Below are positions 33,841 to 43,567 of a stretch of 64,000 nt of DNA, one piece after another. The stretch comes from Leptolyngbya sp. PCC 6406. GTDB lineage: Bacteria > Cyanobacteriota > Cyanobacteriia > Phormidesmidales > Phormidesmidaceae. Numbering within the stretch: the stretch's first letter is position 1; every line of letters starts with the position of its first letter. The position numbers were made by a program, and so were the translations under genes. Where the stretch lies: the NCBI RefSeq assembly GCF_000332095.2, contig NZ_KI913949.1, forward strand, positions 4,153,882-4,217,881, given 5' to 3'. Under the pieces are notes generated by a model that was not told where the DNA came from, made no database searches, and saw nothing but the letters and a program-made list of their open reading frames with translations.

Positions 33841-34887
33841 CTAGGCCAAGGCTCCCCCACAGCTAGAGCCGCTGCCCGCCGTGCAGCCATAGCAATGGGG
33901 GCGGGTTTGTACCGTCTCGATAATGTCTAGCGACCCTGCTGCCAGTAAGCTTTCCAGGGTTAGGGGCATACCCGCTGCATCCTGGGCAGGCACCTCCGCC
34001 ATTTGGTTAAAGTCGCAATCATAGACATGGCCGCGATAGTCCACCGACAGCTCACTGCGGCACATTAAGGCGGGTACCGTAGCCGGGTTGTGGTGGGTGG
34101 CGAGAAACTGGGTATAGGGCACTAACAGCCCCCGATGCTCCAGATGGAATCGGGTGCGGCCAATGGGCAGATTGGTAATGGTGAGCAGCTTGTTGAAGGT
34201 GATTTGAAAATGCTCTGCTAGATACTGCTTGTAATCCTGCTCTAGCCCCTGCTGACGGGGGGTGAGGCTAAAGCAATCGCAGGTTGGCACTGGGGGATTG
34301 TACACCAGGTCTAGGGTTAGGGCCGGATCTTGGCCATAGCCGCGAGCATTGAGCAGTTGCAGAGCTTGCACCGAGTCGTTGTATACGCCCTGCCCCCGCA
34401 TTTTGTCCACATTGTCTTGCAGGTAGCAGGGCAAGGAGGCGACGATGCGAACTTGGTGCTGGGTCAGATAATCCGGCAGGTCTTCAAAGCCCGGTTCAAA
34501 AAAAATCGTCAAGTTCGAGCGCACAATCACGGTTTTCCCGAGAGCGCGAGCCTTTTCCACCAAGGGTCGAAAGCCATAGTTCATCTCCGGAGCCCCCCCG
34601 GTCAGGTCCACGGACTGAATTTGAGGAAATTGATCCAAAATGCTCAAAAGCTGTTCCAGAACTGCCGGAGACAGTTCCTCGGTCCGATGTGGCCCTGCCT
34701 CGACATGGCAGTGGCTACAGGCGAGGTTGCACCGCCGCCCAAGGTTAATTTGCAGGGTTTGAATGGGCTGTTTGGTCAGGGGTATCCCTAGGGTTTTGGC
34801 AAAGGGCGGTACGCCAGCTTCACTCGATGGCGGGGCTTCAGATGCAGATTGCAGGACAACGTTGGGCTCAAAGGGGGATAACACCAT
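33841..34887 (-). CDS. arsS: Arsenosugar biosynthesis radical SAM protein ArsS
   Basis: Radical SAM enzyme proposed to join the adenosyl group to dimethylarsenite in arsenosugar biosynthesis. The 348-residue protein has the iron-sulphur motif CNLACSHC (cysteines 53, 57 and 60), the SAM-binding VDLTGGAPEMN, and the C-terminal cysteine-rich end CYGCTAGSGSSCGG typical of the family. Length and both ends fit ArsS. The usual partner arsM is not adjacent; the neighbours are a histidine kinase (divergent) and a small membrane protein. Confidence 0.93.
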   Translation of the reverse strand: MVLSPFEPNVVLQSASEAPPSSEAGVPPFAKTLGIPLTKQPIQTLQINLGRRCNLACSHCHVEAGPHRTEELSPAVLEQLLSILDQFPQIQSVDLTGGAPEMNYGFRPLVEKARALGKTVIVRSNLTIFFEPGFEDLPDYLTQHQVRIVASLPCYLQDNVDKMRGQGVYNDSVQALQLLNARGYGQDPALTLDLVYNPPVPTCDCFSLTPRQQGLEQDYKQYLAEHFQITFNKLLTITNLPIGRTRFHLEHRGLLVPYTQFLATHHNPATVPALMCRSELSVDYRGHVYDCDFNQMAEVPAQDAAGMPLTLESLLAAGSLDIIETVQTRPHCYGCTAGSGSSCGGALA

Positions 34888-35206
34888 AGGGATCGTACTA
34901 GATAAATCAGAGGACTTGAATCAGATGGCATGAATTCCGCGATGGTCGGGAGCCCCAAAGGGCCATCGCAGTACCGTCCAAATACCCCGCTCCGTCGTTG
35001 GTGAATTCTTGTGGGGAGCATGGGTAGGACAACTGCGATGAAAACCTCACCCATAGCATTGACGCTATTGAAGGCGACAGGGCTGAATTTTCCCTGAGAA
35101 TCCATCCCTAGTTCCGTGAGTGTAGCAATCATCGATTTCTCAGGAAGCCTTGTTAGCATGAGCCCAGCTTCCTGATTTCCAGTTCCCCTCCGGACGATTG
35201 TCCCTA
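34888..35206. other. Intergenic region arsS / histidine kinase
   Basis: About 320 bp between divergently transcribed genes. I see no credible gene, repeat or clear promoter; a frame on the minus strand overlapping arsS (34788-35159) looks noncoding. Confidence 0.4.
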
Positions 35207-36670
35207 ATGATTCCCCTATCGTTGTCTCGCTGGCTCCCAGATCCCCGTTCGATTCAGTTTCGTCTGACGGCGGGGTTAGTGCTGGCGTCGGCCTTGGGTA
35301 TTGGGGGTGTTTCTGGCTGGATGGGTTGGCGGATGCAGCATCGTCTGCTGGAAAGTCACCGCCAGAATGTTATTGCCCTGTCGAACCGCTTTGGCGAAGA
35401 TGTTGCGCTGTATCAGGCCATGATGTCTACACAGGAAGCGGTGAACCAGGTAATTGAATATCGGGTTTTGGGGGATATGGCTATCTGGGTCATGTCGCCG
35501 GAGGGGGGGGCGTTGGCCCAGTCAAAAACCATGAGTCTGACCTTTTGGCAAGAAGGGGGGGTGGCCCAGCAGTTACAGGCTCTACCGCCGGATAAGGAGT
35601 CTGACCTATTAACCCTGGGCGACCGCACGGTACTGCTCTGTATTAGCCCCCTGCGGGTGGGGGAGGAGTTCCTAGGCACCCTATTCATTGCTACGGACAT
35701 CACCGCTGACCAGCGGAGCTTGAGGATATTGCTGCGAAACCTGACCCTGGTGAGCTTTACCATGGTGGGGGTGTTGGCGATCGCGATCGCGCTGTACGTG
35801 CGCCGCTCTCTCCAGCCATTTCACGATATGGAGCAGCGGGTCACCACGGTCACTGCTGATGGATTGAATGAAGCCCGCCTGCACCTCGATCAAGCCCCGA
35901 CGGAGGTGCAGGCGCTAGCGGATGCCTTTGACAACACCCTGGCCCGCCTTGCGGACCTAGGGGAGCAGCAGCGGCAACTGGTGGAGAATGTCTCCCACGA
36001 GTTACGCACCCCCCTGACTCTGGTGCAGGGCTATCTACAAAGCACCCTGCGCCGTTGTCACACGCTTACCGAGATTCAGCGAGATGGTCTCGAAATCGCC
36101 GCCGCCGAAACAGGCCGCACGATTCACATCTTGCAAGATCTCTTGGTGCTAGCCCGCGCTGGCTTGGGCCGATTGCCCCTGACGCTAGAGCGCACCGATC
36201 TGAAAACGATTGTCCTAGAGGCCGCCGCCTTGGCTACTGAGGTGGACGCTGACGCCAGTCTCAATCCGGCGATCTCCCCAACTGCCCCCAACCGCATTGA
36301 CACCCAAATTGCGATCGCACCTCTAGTTGCCCGCGCAGACCCCAGCGCCCTACGACAGGCTCTTATGCATCTGTTGGCCAATGCCCTCCAGTATTCCAAT
36401 GCCGATCAAACCGTAGTCCTGCGCCTAATTCGAGAGGGAGACTGGGGCCTGATTCAGGTTTGCGATCGCGGACGAGGCATTCCCCTAGCGGACCAATCCG
36501 AAATCTTCCATCCCTTCTATCGAGTCGATAGCGATCGCGCCCGCACAACTGGCGGGACGGGTTTAGGGCTGGCGATCGTCAAAACGCTGATGGAGGCCAT
36601 GGGGGGAAGGGTCACAGTGCAATCCACCCTGGGTCAAGGCAGCACCTTTACTCTCCATCTGGCCCTTTAG
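35207..36670 (+). CDS. Two-component sensor histidine kinase
   Basis: A 487-residue membrane sensor kinase. A first hydrophobic segment lies at about residues 21-40, a periplasmic sensor domain of some 130 residues follows, and a second segment (VSFTMVGVLAIAIALYV) precedes a HAMP-like linker. The phosphoacceptor histidine is in NVSHELRTPLTLV near residue 265. The ATPase has CDRGRGIPLADQSEIFHPFY and GGTGLGLAIVKTLMEAMGG. I use the ATG at 35207 rather than a TTG at 35198. The OmpR-type regulator downstream is the probable partner, although 324 bp of repeats now separate the two. The stimulus is unknown. Confidence 0.92.
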   Translation: MIPLSLSRWLPDPRSIQFRLTAGLVLASALGIGGVSGWMGWRMQHRLLESHRQNVIALSNRFGEDVALYQAMMSTQEAVNQVIEYRVLGDMAIWVMSPEGGALAQSKTMSLTFWQEGGVAQQLQALPPDKESDLLTLGDRTVLLCISPLRVGEEFLGTLFIATDITADQRSLRILLRNLTLVSFTMVGVLAIAIALYVRRSLQPFHDMEQRVTTVTADGLNEARLHLDQAPTEVQALADAFDNTLARLADLGEQQRQLVENVSHELRTPLTLVQGYLQSTLRRCHTLTEIQRDGLEIAAAETGRTIHILQDLLVLARAGLGRLPLTLERTDLKTIVLEAAALATEVDADASLNPAISPTAPNRIDTQIAIAPLVARADPSALRQALMHLLANALQYSNADQTVVLRLIREGDWGLIQVCDRGRGIPLADQSEIFHPFYRVDSDRARTTGGTGLGLAIVKTLMEAMGGRVTVQSTLGQGSTFTLHLAL

Positions 36671-36994
36671 ATCCTTGAACAGGAGGAGCATTGCTGCGGT
36701 GCATTGCTGCGCGTGGGCGAAGCCACGCCTTAGCGTTATGCATCCTACTGAACTCAAAACTGAACAGGAGGCAATTCAAAACACTTACCTAGTGCTCTGT
36801 CAAGACTCAAACTTAAGGTTACCCCTGATTTGTAGCGCGGCTATCCTGCGGTGCATTGCTTCGCGAATGCACCCTACGAACTGTCACCCGCTACATTGGG
36901 CGCGGAAACCGCGCCCCTACCCCATCACCCCATCACCCCATCACCCCATCGCCCCATCACCCCATCACCCCCCTACCCTCACACCCTCACACCC
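36671..36994 (+). repeat. Repeat patch between kinase and regulator
   Basis: Holds two copies of a GGTGCATTGCTKCGCG-like motif (near 36699 and 36850), one palindromic unit CATTGGGCGCGGAAACCGCG (about 36895-36914) and a CCCATCACCC tract (36920-36972) running to the start codon of the response regulator. No gene is apparent. Confidence 0.75.
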
Positions 36995-37669
36995 ATGACC
37001 GCAAAAATCCTACTTGTCGAAGACGAAATCAAACTGGCCCAGTTCATTCAGATGGAGCTGAGCTACGAAGGCTACGAGGTCGCTGTGGCCAATGATGGCC
37101 TGTCGGGTCTCATGACGGCACGGGAACAAGAGCCGGATTTGATCCTGCTGGATTGGATGTTGCCGGGACTCACGGGTCTGGAGGTATGCCGTCGTCTCCG
37201 AGCAACGGGATCCCTGGTGCCCGTAGTCCTACTCACCGCTAAGGATGAGGTGGCGGATCGGGTGGCGGGGCTGGATGCTGGAGCCGATGACTACGTGGTC
37301 AAACCCTTTAGTATCGAGGAACTCTTGGCTCGGGTCCGCGCCCATCTGCGTCGCAACCAACCTCAGGAGGTGGATGCTTTCCAGTTTCAAGATCTCTCCC
37401 TGAATCGCCAGACGCGGGAAGTACGGCGGGGAGAGCGCAGTATTGAACTCACGGCGAAGGAATTTGATCTCCTGGAGTACCTGATTGTCCATCCTCGTCA
37501 GGTGTTGACCCGCGATCGCATTCTAGAAGAAGTCTGGGGCTACGACTTCATGGGGGATTCCAACATCATCGAGGTGTACATCCGCTATCTGCGCCTGAAG
37601 CTGGAGGTGGAGGGAGAAAAGCGTCTGATCCAAACCGTGCGCGGCGTGGGTTATGTCCTGCGGGATTAG
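36995..37669 (+). CDS. OmpR-family response regulator
   Basis: A 224-residue DNA-binding response regulator. The receiver domain has the acidic pocket VEDE, the phosphorylated aspartate in LILLDWMLPGLTG, and the lysine in DDYVVKPFS. The C-terminal winged helix has the OmpR pattern ELTAKEFDLLEYLI and VYIRYLRLKLE, ending in QTVRGVGYVLRD. The start at MTAKILLVEDE is clear; the upstream in-frame codons are repeat sequence. No ribosome-binding sequence is visible before the ATG because the CCCATCACCC tract lies there, so expression may depend on a leaderless transcript or be weakened. Confidence 0.94.
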   Translation: MTAKILLVEDEIKLAQFIQMELSYEGYEVAVANDGLSGLMTAREQEPDLILLDWMLPGLTGLEVCRRLRATGSLVPVVLLTAKDEVADRVAGLDAGADDYVVKPFSIEELLARVRAHLRRNQPQEVDAFQFQDLSLNRQTREVRRGERSIELTAKEFDLLEYLIVHPRQVLTRDRILEEVWGYDFMGDSNIIEVYIRYLRLKLEVEGEKRLIQTVRGVGYVLRD

Positions 37670-37686
37670 GTCCAGAACCCCACGCC

Positions 37687-38871
37687 CTAGGGTTGGGGGG
37701 TTGAATGGGCCAAGAACTGGGCAATTTTAGCCACTGCCGCCTCTAGTACTGCTGGAGACTGCACTAAGGCCACCCGCACATAGCCCTCACCATATTTTCC
37801 AAAGCCTCGCCCTGGCGCTAGGGCGACCCCCGTTGCCGCCACCAGTTTCACGCAGAAGTCAATAGAGTCCGCTGCCCAAGGGTCCGGCAGTTTGGCCCAG
37901 ATGTACTGGGTAGCATCCGGTTTCGGGACTTGCCAGCCGATGGCGTGGAGGGCATCCACGAAGGCATCGCGTCGCTGCCGAAAGGTATTGACGGTTTCAG
38001 CCACGCAATCCTGGGGACCAGAGAGAGCCGCGATCGCACCCTGCACAATGCCCCGGTACTGGTTAAAGTCCACATTAGCTTTGATCTGCCGTAGGGCCGT
38101 AATCAACCTCCGGTTGCCGATGGCATAGCCCACCCGGAAGCCCCCCATGTTGTAGGACTTCGACATAGAAAAGAATTCGATCGACACCGTTTTATCCGGG
38201 TCCGCTTGGAGCACCGAGGGGGCAGGTCGTCCCGTGTAGGTGACATCCCCATAGGGAAAGTCATGGACCAGTACTAAGTCGTGCGCTTGGCAAAAGGCTA
38301 CCGCTTCTTGCCAAAATCCCAAGGGCGCAGAAGCCGTAGTGGGATTGTGGGGATAGCTCAGCACCATCATTCGAGTTTGGTCTAGCACCGTTGAAGGAAT
38401 GGCGTCAAAACTGGGCAAAAAGCCATTCTCCGCCAGCAAGGGCATTGTATAGATTTGGCCACTGGCCAGATGTACCCCCCCAGCATGGGAGGGGTAGCCC
38501 GGATCCGTCAGTAGGGCAAAGTCACCAGGATTCAACACCGCTAAAGGCAAATGGGCCGTACCCTCCTGAGAGCCAATCAGCAGCAACACCTCCGTCTCAG
38601 GGTCCACAGGTACCCCAAACTTGGCGGTGTACCAGGCCGCAGCCGTTTCCCGAAAGGGTCGAGTGCTGTGGAACAAGGAGTACCCGTGGGTACTGGGGTC
38701 AGGCAGCGCCGCCGCGATCGCAGCCAACACATGGGGCGCAGTGGGTAAATCCGAAGACCCCAAGGACAGATCCACAATCTCCTGCCCCGCCGCTAGCGCC
38801 TTGGCCTTGGCCTGGTCCATATCGGCAAAGACATTGGTTTGCAACGGTTTCAAACGATCAGCAATCTGCAT
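37687..38871 (-). CDS. LL-diaminopimelate aminotransferase-like enzyme (class I/II)
   Basis: PLP-dependent fold-type I aminotransferase of 394 residues from MQIADRLKPLQTNVFADMDQ. The PLP lysine is in EFFSMSKSYNMGGFRVGYA; substrate/cofactor residues include NPGDFALLTDPGYPSH, SYPHNPTT and VHDFPYGDVTY. The family includes LL-diaminopimelate aminotransferases and related enzymes with broad aminotransferase activity, so a role in lysine synthesis is possible but not assured. It is adjacent to the response regulator convergently, with 17 bp between their ends. Confidence 0.87.
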   Translation of the reverse strand: MQIADRLKPLQTNVFADMDQAKAKALAAGQEIVDLSLGSSDLPTAPHVLAAIAAALPDPSTHGYSLFHSTRPFRETAAAWYTAKFGVPVDPETEVLLLIGSQEGTAHLPLAVLNPGDFALLTDPGYPSHAGGVHLASGQIYTMPLLAENGFLPSFDAIPSTVLDQTRMMVLSYPHNPTTASAPLGFWQEAVAFCQAHDLVLVHDFPYGDVTYTGRPAPSVLQADPDKTVSIEFFSMSKSYNMGGFRVGYAIGNRRLITALRQIKANVDFNQYRGIVQGAIAALSGPQDCVAETVNTFRQRRDAFVDALHAIGWQVPKPDATQYIWAKLPDPWAADSIDFCVKLVAATGVALAPGRGFGKYGEGYVRVALVQSPAVLEAAVAKIAQFLAHSTPQP

Positions 38872-39042
38872 GGGTCCAGTTAGCTCACAGCCAACGATGA
38901 AGTGATTTCCATCAAAGAAAATCCCACTACACCGCCGTACCCCCAATACAGGGAATCACCGCAGGATCATCGCCCAGGGGCACCGCGCCACCGTGCCCTT
39001 AAGGCAGGGACTTTCTTTTCGAGATAACGGCCTAGTCGAGAA

Positions 39043-40833
39043 TTACCGTCGCGCCAACTTCTTGCCCACCTTGCGAAGACGGATAGACTCAGGCGTAACC
39101 TCCACCATCTCATCGGAGCTGATGTATTCCAGCGCCCGTTCCAGACTCATCTCGATCGGGGTCTGCAACTGCACCAGTTCATCCCCTGTAGCGGAGCGGT
39201 GGTTGGTAAGCTGCTTGGCCTTACAGACATTCAGCTCTACATCCTGAGGGCGGTTGCTCTCACCGATAATCATACCCTTGTAGACCTTCGTACCGGGGGT
39301 GATGAAAAAGGTACCCCGATCCTCTGCGCCCTTGAGGGCATAGAAGGTTGCCGTACCCTCTTCAAAGGCAGTGAGTACCCCATTGCGACGGGTTTCCAAA
39401 TCGCCACTCATGGGGCGATATTCCAAGAAGCTGTGGTTCATTAGCCCCTCGCCCCGAGTCAACCGCATAAACTCACCCCGGAACCCGATCAGACCCCGAG
39501 CAGGTACCACAAACTCAATGGTGGAGCGACCGTCTCCGGTCATCCGCATATCCTGCATTTCACCCCGACGCTGACCCAGCCGCTCCATACAGCCACCGAC
39601 ACCCTCTTCGGGCACATCCAAGACCAGCAATTCATAGGGTTCGCAGGGATGACCACCGATCTCCCGGAAGATCACCTGGGGCTGGGAGACTTGGAACTCG
39701 TACCCCTCCCGGCGCATGGTTTCAATCAGGATGCCTAGGTGCAGTTCTCCCCGCCCTGATACAGAGAGGCGATCGGGGGAGTCGGTGTCCTCTACCCGCA
39801 GCGCCACATTAGTTTGGAGTTCGCGCATGAGGCGATCGCGGAGTTGGCGGGAGGTGACAAACTTGCCCTCTTGGCCCGCAAAGGGGGAGTCGTTTACCGC
39901 AAAGGTCATGGCCAGGGTGGGTTCATCCACACTGATTAAGGGGAGAGGCTGAGGATCGTTAGGGCAAGCGATGGTTTCACCAATATTGGCATCGGCGAAG
40001 CCTGCTAGAGCCACGATCTGCCCTGCGGTGGCCTGCTCAATTTCAATTCGTTGCAGCCCTTGGAACCCCAGCAGCTTGCTAATTTTCGACTTAACGATGG
40101 TGCCATCCCGCTGCACCAGGGTTGCAGGTTGGCCAGCGCGGATGGTGCCGTTGTGCAGCTTACCGATGACAATGCGGCCCAGGTACTCGGAATAGTCAAG
40201 GGTGGTCACCTGGATTTGCAGGGGCTTTTGGGGGTCGCCAATGGGGGGCGGAACGTGGTCGAGAATCGCCTCAAAGAGAGGCTTCATATCGCTGCTCTCG
40301 TCCTCTAGGTGCTTTTTGGCAAAACCGCCTAATCCAGAAGCATAGAGGTAGGGAAACTCACACTGGTCATCGTCGGCTCCCAGTTCTATGAACAGATCCA
40401 GTACCTTATTGATGGCATCATGGGGATCGGCCTGGGCACGGTCGATTTTGTTGAGCACGACAATGGGGCGCAGACCCTTTTCCAGTGCTTTCTTCAGCAC
40501 AAATCGGGTCTGGGGCATAGGGCCTTCGTTGGCGTCCACAATCAGGATGCAGCCATCGACCATGCCGAGGACACGCTCTACCTCACCGCCAAAGTCGGCG
40601 TGGCCGGGGGTGTCTACGATGTTGATCAGGGTTTCGCCGTAGGTAACAGCGGTATTTTTCGACAAAATTGTAATGCCCCGCTCCCGCTCCAAATCATTGG
40701 AGTCCATGACGCAATCTGGAACCTCTTCCCCCTCCCGAAAAATGCCGGACTGCCGCAGCAGGGCATCGACTAGGGTGGTTTTGCCGTGGTCAACGTGGGC
40801 GATGATGGCAACGTTGCGGATAGGAAGCGTCAT
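39043..40833 (-). CDS. typA: Translational GTPase TypA/BipA
   Basis: Ribosome-associated GTPase needed under stress and at low temperature, with a role in 50S assembly. The 596-residue protein starts [20 protein letters not shown], so the G1 motif is at residues 11-19; G2/G3 follow with [10 protein letters not shown] and [15 protein letters not shown], and G4 is NKIDRAQ. Domains II and III and the TypA-specific C-terminus ([18 protein letters not shown]) are present. Length is normal. It stands alone between the aminotransferase and rimB. Confidence 0.96.
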   Translation of the reverse strand: MTLPIRNVAIIAHVDHGKTTLVDALLRQSGIFREGEEVPDCVMDSNDLERERGITILSKNTAVTYGETLINIVDTPGHADFGGEVERVLGMVDGCILIVDANEGPMPQTRFVLKKALEKGLRPIVVLNKIDRAQADPHDAINKVLDLFIELGADDDQCEFPYLYASGLGGFAKKHLEDESSDMKPLFEAILDHVPPPIGDPQKPLQIQVTTLDYSEYLGRIVIGKLHNGTIRAGQPATLVQRDGTIVKSKISKLLGFQGLQRIEIEQATAGQIVALAGFADANIGETIACPNDPQPLPLISVDEPTLAMTFAVNDSPFAGQEGKFVTSRQLRDRLMRELQTNVALRVEDTDSPDRLSVSGRGELHLGILIETMRREGYEFQVSQPQVIFREIGGHPCEPYELLVLDVPEEGVGGCMERLGQRRGEMQDMRMTGDGRSTIEFVVPARGLIGFRGEFMRLTRGEGLMNHSFLEYRPMSGDLETRRNGVLTAFEEGTATFYALKGAEDRGTFFITPGTKVYKGMIIGESNRPQDVELNVCKAKQLTNHRSATGDELVQLQTPIEMSLERALEYISSDEMVEVTPESIRLRKVGKKLARR

Positions 40834-41034
40834 ATCGTTGGCGACTCTTTAAATGAAGGCTTAGTTACGGGCGGGCGTTATGTGGGGGAATAGTTTAGCC
40901 TGCCCAGATAACGGGTAGCGCCTAGGCGCAATCTTAACAATTGTAACGTACACAACCGTCTATCTGGAAAAATCTTTGAGGCATTGGACAGGGACACAGC
41001 CCGTTTACCATAGGAGAGCATTAGCCCTCCTGGC

Positions 41035-41505
41035 ATGACGACGCAACTGAACTCGACTGCTGCTGCCTCCACCCCAGCGGTGATGGGCTGGCGAGAATGG
41101 CTGGCCTTGCCCGCCCTAGGCATTTCAGAAGTGAAGGTGAAGGTGGATACCGGGGCCAGATCCTCTGCCCTTCATGCCTTTGATATTCATCGCTTTGATC
41201 GCAGTGGCGTTGCCATGGTGCGGTTCAAGGTTCACCCCCTTCAGCGCAATACAAGCCACACGATTACAGCGGAAACGCCAGTCTTGGATGAGCGATGGGT
41301 GCGGAGTTCCAGTGGCCAATCCCAATCCCGTCCTGTAATTCAAACCTTGGTGAAGGTTGGGGAACAGAGTTGGCCCATTGAACTTACCCTAACCAATCGG
41401 GATGCGATGGGATTTCGGATGTTGCTGGGGCGAGAGGCTGTGCGCCACCGATTTCTGGTGGATCCGGGGCGATCCTATTTACTGGGTGGCGGGTGTACCC
41501 ATTAG
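41035..41505 (+). CDS. RimB-like aspartyl protease (retropepsin-like, ATP-dependent zinc protease family)
   Basis: A 156-residue protein of the PF05618 family, annotated as ATP-dependent zinc protease and shown in Pseudomonas (RimB) to act with RimK in poly-glutamate processing. The aspartate motif KVKVDTGARSSALHA is near residues 36-50, and the C-terminal region has LLGREAVRHRFLVDPGRSY, characteristic of retropepsin-like folds. rimK follows 55 bp downstream on the same strand, supporting the functional link. Confidence 0.88.
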   Translation: MTTQLNSTAAASTPAVMGWREWLALPALGISEVKVKVDTGARSSALHAFDIHRFDRSGVAMVRFKVHPLQRNTSHTITAETPVLDERWVRSSSGQSQSRPVIQTLVKVGEQSWPIELTLTNRDAMGFRMLLGREAVRHRFLVDPGRSYLLGGGCTH

Positions 41506-41560
41506 CGTATTTACCCAGTCACCAAAACTAACTCGGCCAAAAAAGATTCGGTAACGTTTC

Positions 41561-42466
41561 ATGAAGATTATTATTCTGTCCCGCGATAGCAATTTGTATT
41601 CCACGCAGCGATTACAGCAGGCGGGAGAGGCTCGGGGCCATGAGGTGCATGTGATTGACCATATGCGCTGCTATATGGATATCACTTCCCATCGCCCGAA
41701 GGTGCTATTTCAGGGCAAGCCTCTGGAGGCGGTGGATGCAGTGATTCCCCGTATTGGTGCGTCTAATACGTTCTATGGCACGGCGGTGGTGCGTCAGTTT
41801 GAGGTGATGAATGTGTTTACGGCGAATGAGTCCCAGGCGATTTCGCGATCGCGGGATAAACTCCGCAGTCTGCAAATCTTGGCCCGTCGGGGAATTGGCC
41901 TACCCGTGACCGGATTTGCCCATTCCACTCAGGATATTGACGGCCTGATCGAACTGGTGGGAGGGGCTCCCCTAGTGATTAAGCTGCTGGAGGGCACCCA
42001 GGGTATTGGCGTAGTGCTGGCGGAAACCTATCAGGCCGCCAAGTCGGTGATCGAAGCCTTTCGGGGGCTGGATGCCAATATTCTCGTGCAGGAATATATC
42101 AAGGAGGCGGGGGGAGCAGATCTCCGCTGTTTTGTCATCGGCGAGAAGGTGATTGCCGCGATGCAACGTCAGGGGGCTCCGGGGGAGTTTCGCTCTAACC
42201 TGCATCGGGGGGGATCGGCTACAAAGGTGCGTTTGACACCGGAGGAGCGGAGTACGGCGGTGCGGGCAGCAAAGGCCATGGGGCTGCGGGTGGCGGGGGT
42301 AGATCTATTGCGATCGAACCATGGTCCGGTGGTGATGGAGGTGAATTCTTCACCGGGGCTGGAGGGGATTGAGAAGGCCACCAGTCTGGATGTGGCCGGC
42401 AAGATTATCGAGTACGTGGAGAAGAATGTGGGCACGGAGATGGGCCGCGATCGCATTAAATACTGA
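41561..42466 (+). CDS. rimK: RimK-family alpha-L-glutamate ligase
   Basis: ATP-grasp ligase that adds glutamate residues to ribosomal protein S6 or makes poly-alpha-glutamate. The 301-residue product begins [20 protein letters not shown], has the ATP-grasp lysine and loop in [14 protein letters not shown], and the metal site in [15 protein letters not shown]. Length and ends match the family. It forms a short operon with the RimB-like gene. A dispersed repeat (D copy 2) begins 23 bp after its stop codon. Confidence 0.95.
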   Translation: MKIIILSRDSNLYSTQRLQQAGEARGHEVHVIDHMRCYMDITSHRPKVLFQGKPLEAVDAVIPRIGASNTFYGTAVVRQFEVMNVFTANESQAISRSRDKLRSLQILARRGIGLPVTGFAHSTQDIDGLIELVGGAPLVIKLLEGTQGIGVVLAETYQAAKSVIEAFRGLDANILVQEYIKEAGGADLRCFVIGEKVIAAMQRQGAPGEFRSNLHRGGSATKVRLTPEERSTAVRAAKAMGLRVAGVDLLRSNHGPVVMEVNSSPGLEGIEKATSLDVAGKIIEYVEKNVGTEMGRDRIKY

Positions 42467-42489
42467 TTTGCCAGTGATATTCCAGTTCT

Positions 42490-42577
42490 TTAGAAACCCA
42501 GATCCTTAACAATGTGCAATTTTTGTTGGTCAGGCAAGGTGCCTGACCGTTGACAGCCGGGACAGCTATCCCACGTT
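42490..42577 (+). repeat. Dispersed hairpin repeat D, copy 2
   Basis: Aligns with 16505-16590 along its whole length with substitutions and small indels. Arms GTCAGGC / GCCTGAC are kept; the second stem is degenerate. As in copy 1, it lies just downstream of a plus-strand gene end. Confidence 0.7.
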
Positions 42578-42666
42578 ATTCCTGGTTCCCAGGCAGAACC
42601 TGGGAATCCTCACCGAAGCTCTGCCTCGTCGTTAGAAAACGGCAAGGATATTTACGCCGCCCAGTA

Positions 42667-43053
42667 CTAGAGAGCTTCCAGATACTCCAAAAGATCGGCC
42701 ATATCCTGGGGATCGGGCTGAAACTGCGGCATCGGGGGCGTTTTGCCACTGACCACCTGATTGATCAGGCCAATTTTTGAGAGGTGGCTAGACACCTGTT
42801 GCAAACTTGGCCCAACTTCGCCATCGGCGGCGATGCCGTGGCACACGGCACAGTTCATTTGAAAGATAGCTTGCCCCCGCACCTCGTCTCCCCGCAGGGT
42901 GAGCACCTGTTGAATGTAGGGATCCGCTGCTTGGGCCTGACGAAAACCAAAGATCACCATGCCCACCAGAAGCCCCATTAGCGTAATTAGAAGGACTACC
43001 CGCCAGATCAGGGCGGAAGGTTGCAGGGGCTCACTCACGGTACGTTCAGTCAA
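42667..43053 (-). CDS. cytM: Cytochrome c-M, membrane-anchored
   Basis: A 128-residue class I c-type cytochrome with an N-terminal membrane anchor (RVVLLITLMGLLVGMVIFGF) and a haem-binding motif CAVCH near residue 69; the probable sixth ligand methionine is in KTPPMPQF. This matches cytochrome cM, which in cyanobacteria modulates photosynthetic and respiratory electron flow. petG is encoded divergently about 260 bp away, as in other cyanobacteria. Confidence 0.92.
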   Translation of the reverse strand: MTERTVSEPLQPSALIWRVVLLITLMGLLVGMVIFGFRQAQAADPYIQQVLTLRGDEVRGQAIFQMNCAVCHGIAADGEVGPSLQQVSSHLSKIGLINQVVSGKTPPMPQFQPDPQDMADLLEYLEAL

Positions 43054-43194
43054 GGTAGACCGCTGGGTTACGATTTGTCATTCACATAGCTTAAAGATTC
43101 TCAGCAACTGCTGCAAGATCCTTTCACTTTAGGGCTCCCTTTTGAACTGGGGGATTTCTCTGGAGGGTGAACGCAAAGTAGAATAGGCTACATC

Positions 43195-43263
43195 CATACC
43201 AAGTCCAGCTCGAAATCTGGAGTTTCCCCACCGAAACTCCAATTCTGGACTTGGGCAAGGTTT
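43195..43263 (-). repeat. Dispersed hairpin repeat B, copy 2
   Basis: Reverse complement of the sequence at 3457-3526 with few differences. It lies between cytM and petG, 50 bp upstream of the petG start. Outer arms CCAAGTCCAG / CTGGACTTGG are intact. Confidence 0.8.
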
Positions 43264-43312
43264 AGATTAGGGAATATTCCCTACCTGTAATTAATGTAAG
43301 GAGCGATGCGGC

Positions 43313-43426
43313 GTGGTTGAGCCTCTTTTGAGTGGAATTGTGTTGGGTTTTATTCCGGTAACCCTGGCGGGGCTATTCGTGGCGGCTTATCTGCAATACC
43401 GTCGTGGCAACCAGTTTGACCTCTAG
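43313..43426 (+). CDS. petG: Cytochrome b6-f complex subunit PetG
   Basis: Small membrane subunit of the cytochrome b6f complex, required for its assembly or stability. The 37-residue product starts at a GTG and reads [20 protein letters not shown], then [17 protein letters not shown], matching PetG in length and sequence. A GGAGCGATG sequence precedes the start. ictB follows on the same strand after 141 bp. Confidence 0.95.
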   Translation: MVEPLLSGIVLGFIPVTLAGLFVAAYLQYRRGNQFDL

Positions 43427-43567
43427 ACCCGATGCAGGGCGTGGGGAAGACTTCTGGGCTGAGCGCAAGGGGTATTGTCGAGGGTGAATCTCACTTTTGC
43501 AGCCCCACTGGCAAAGAAGCCGCCCCGCGTCCACACCCTACATTCCCCATACTCCCAATAACCCTCT

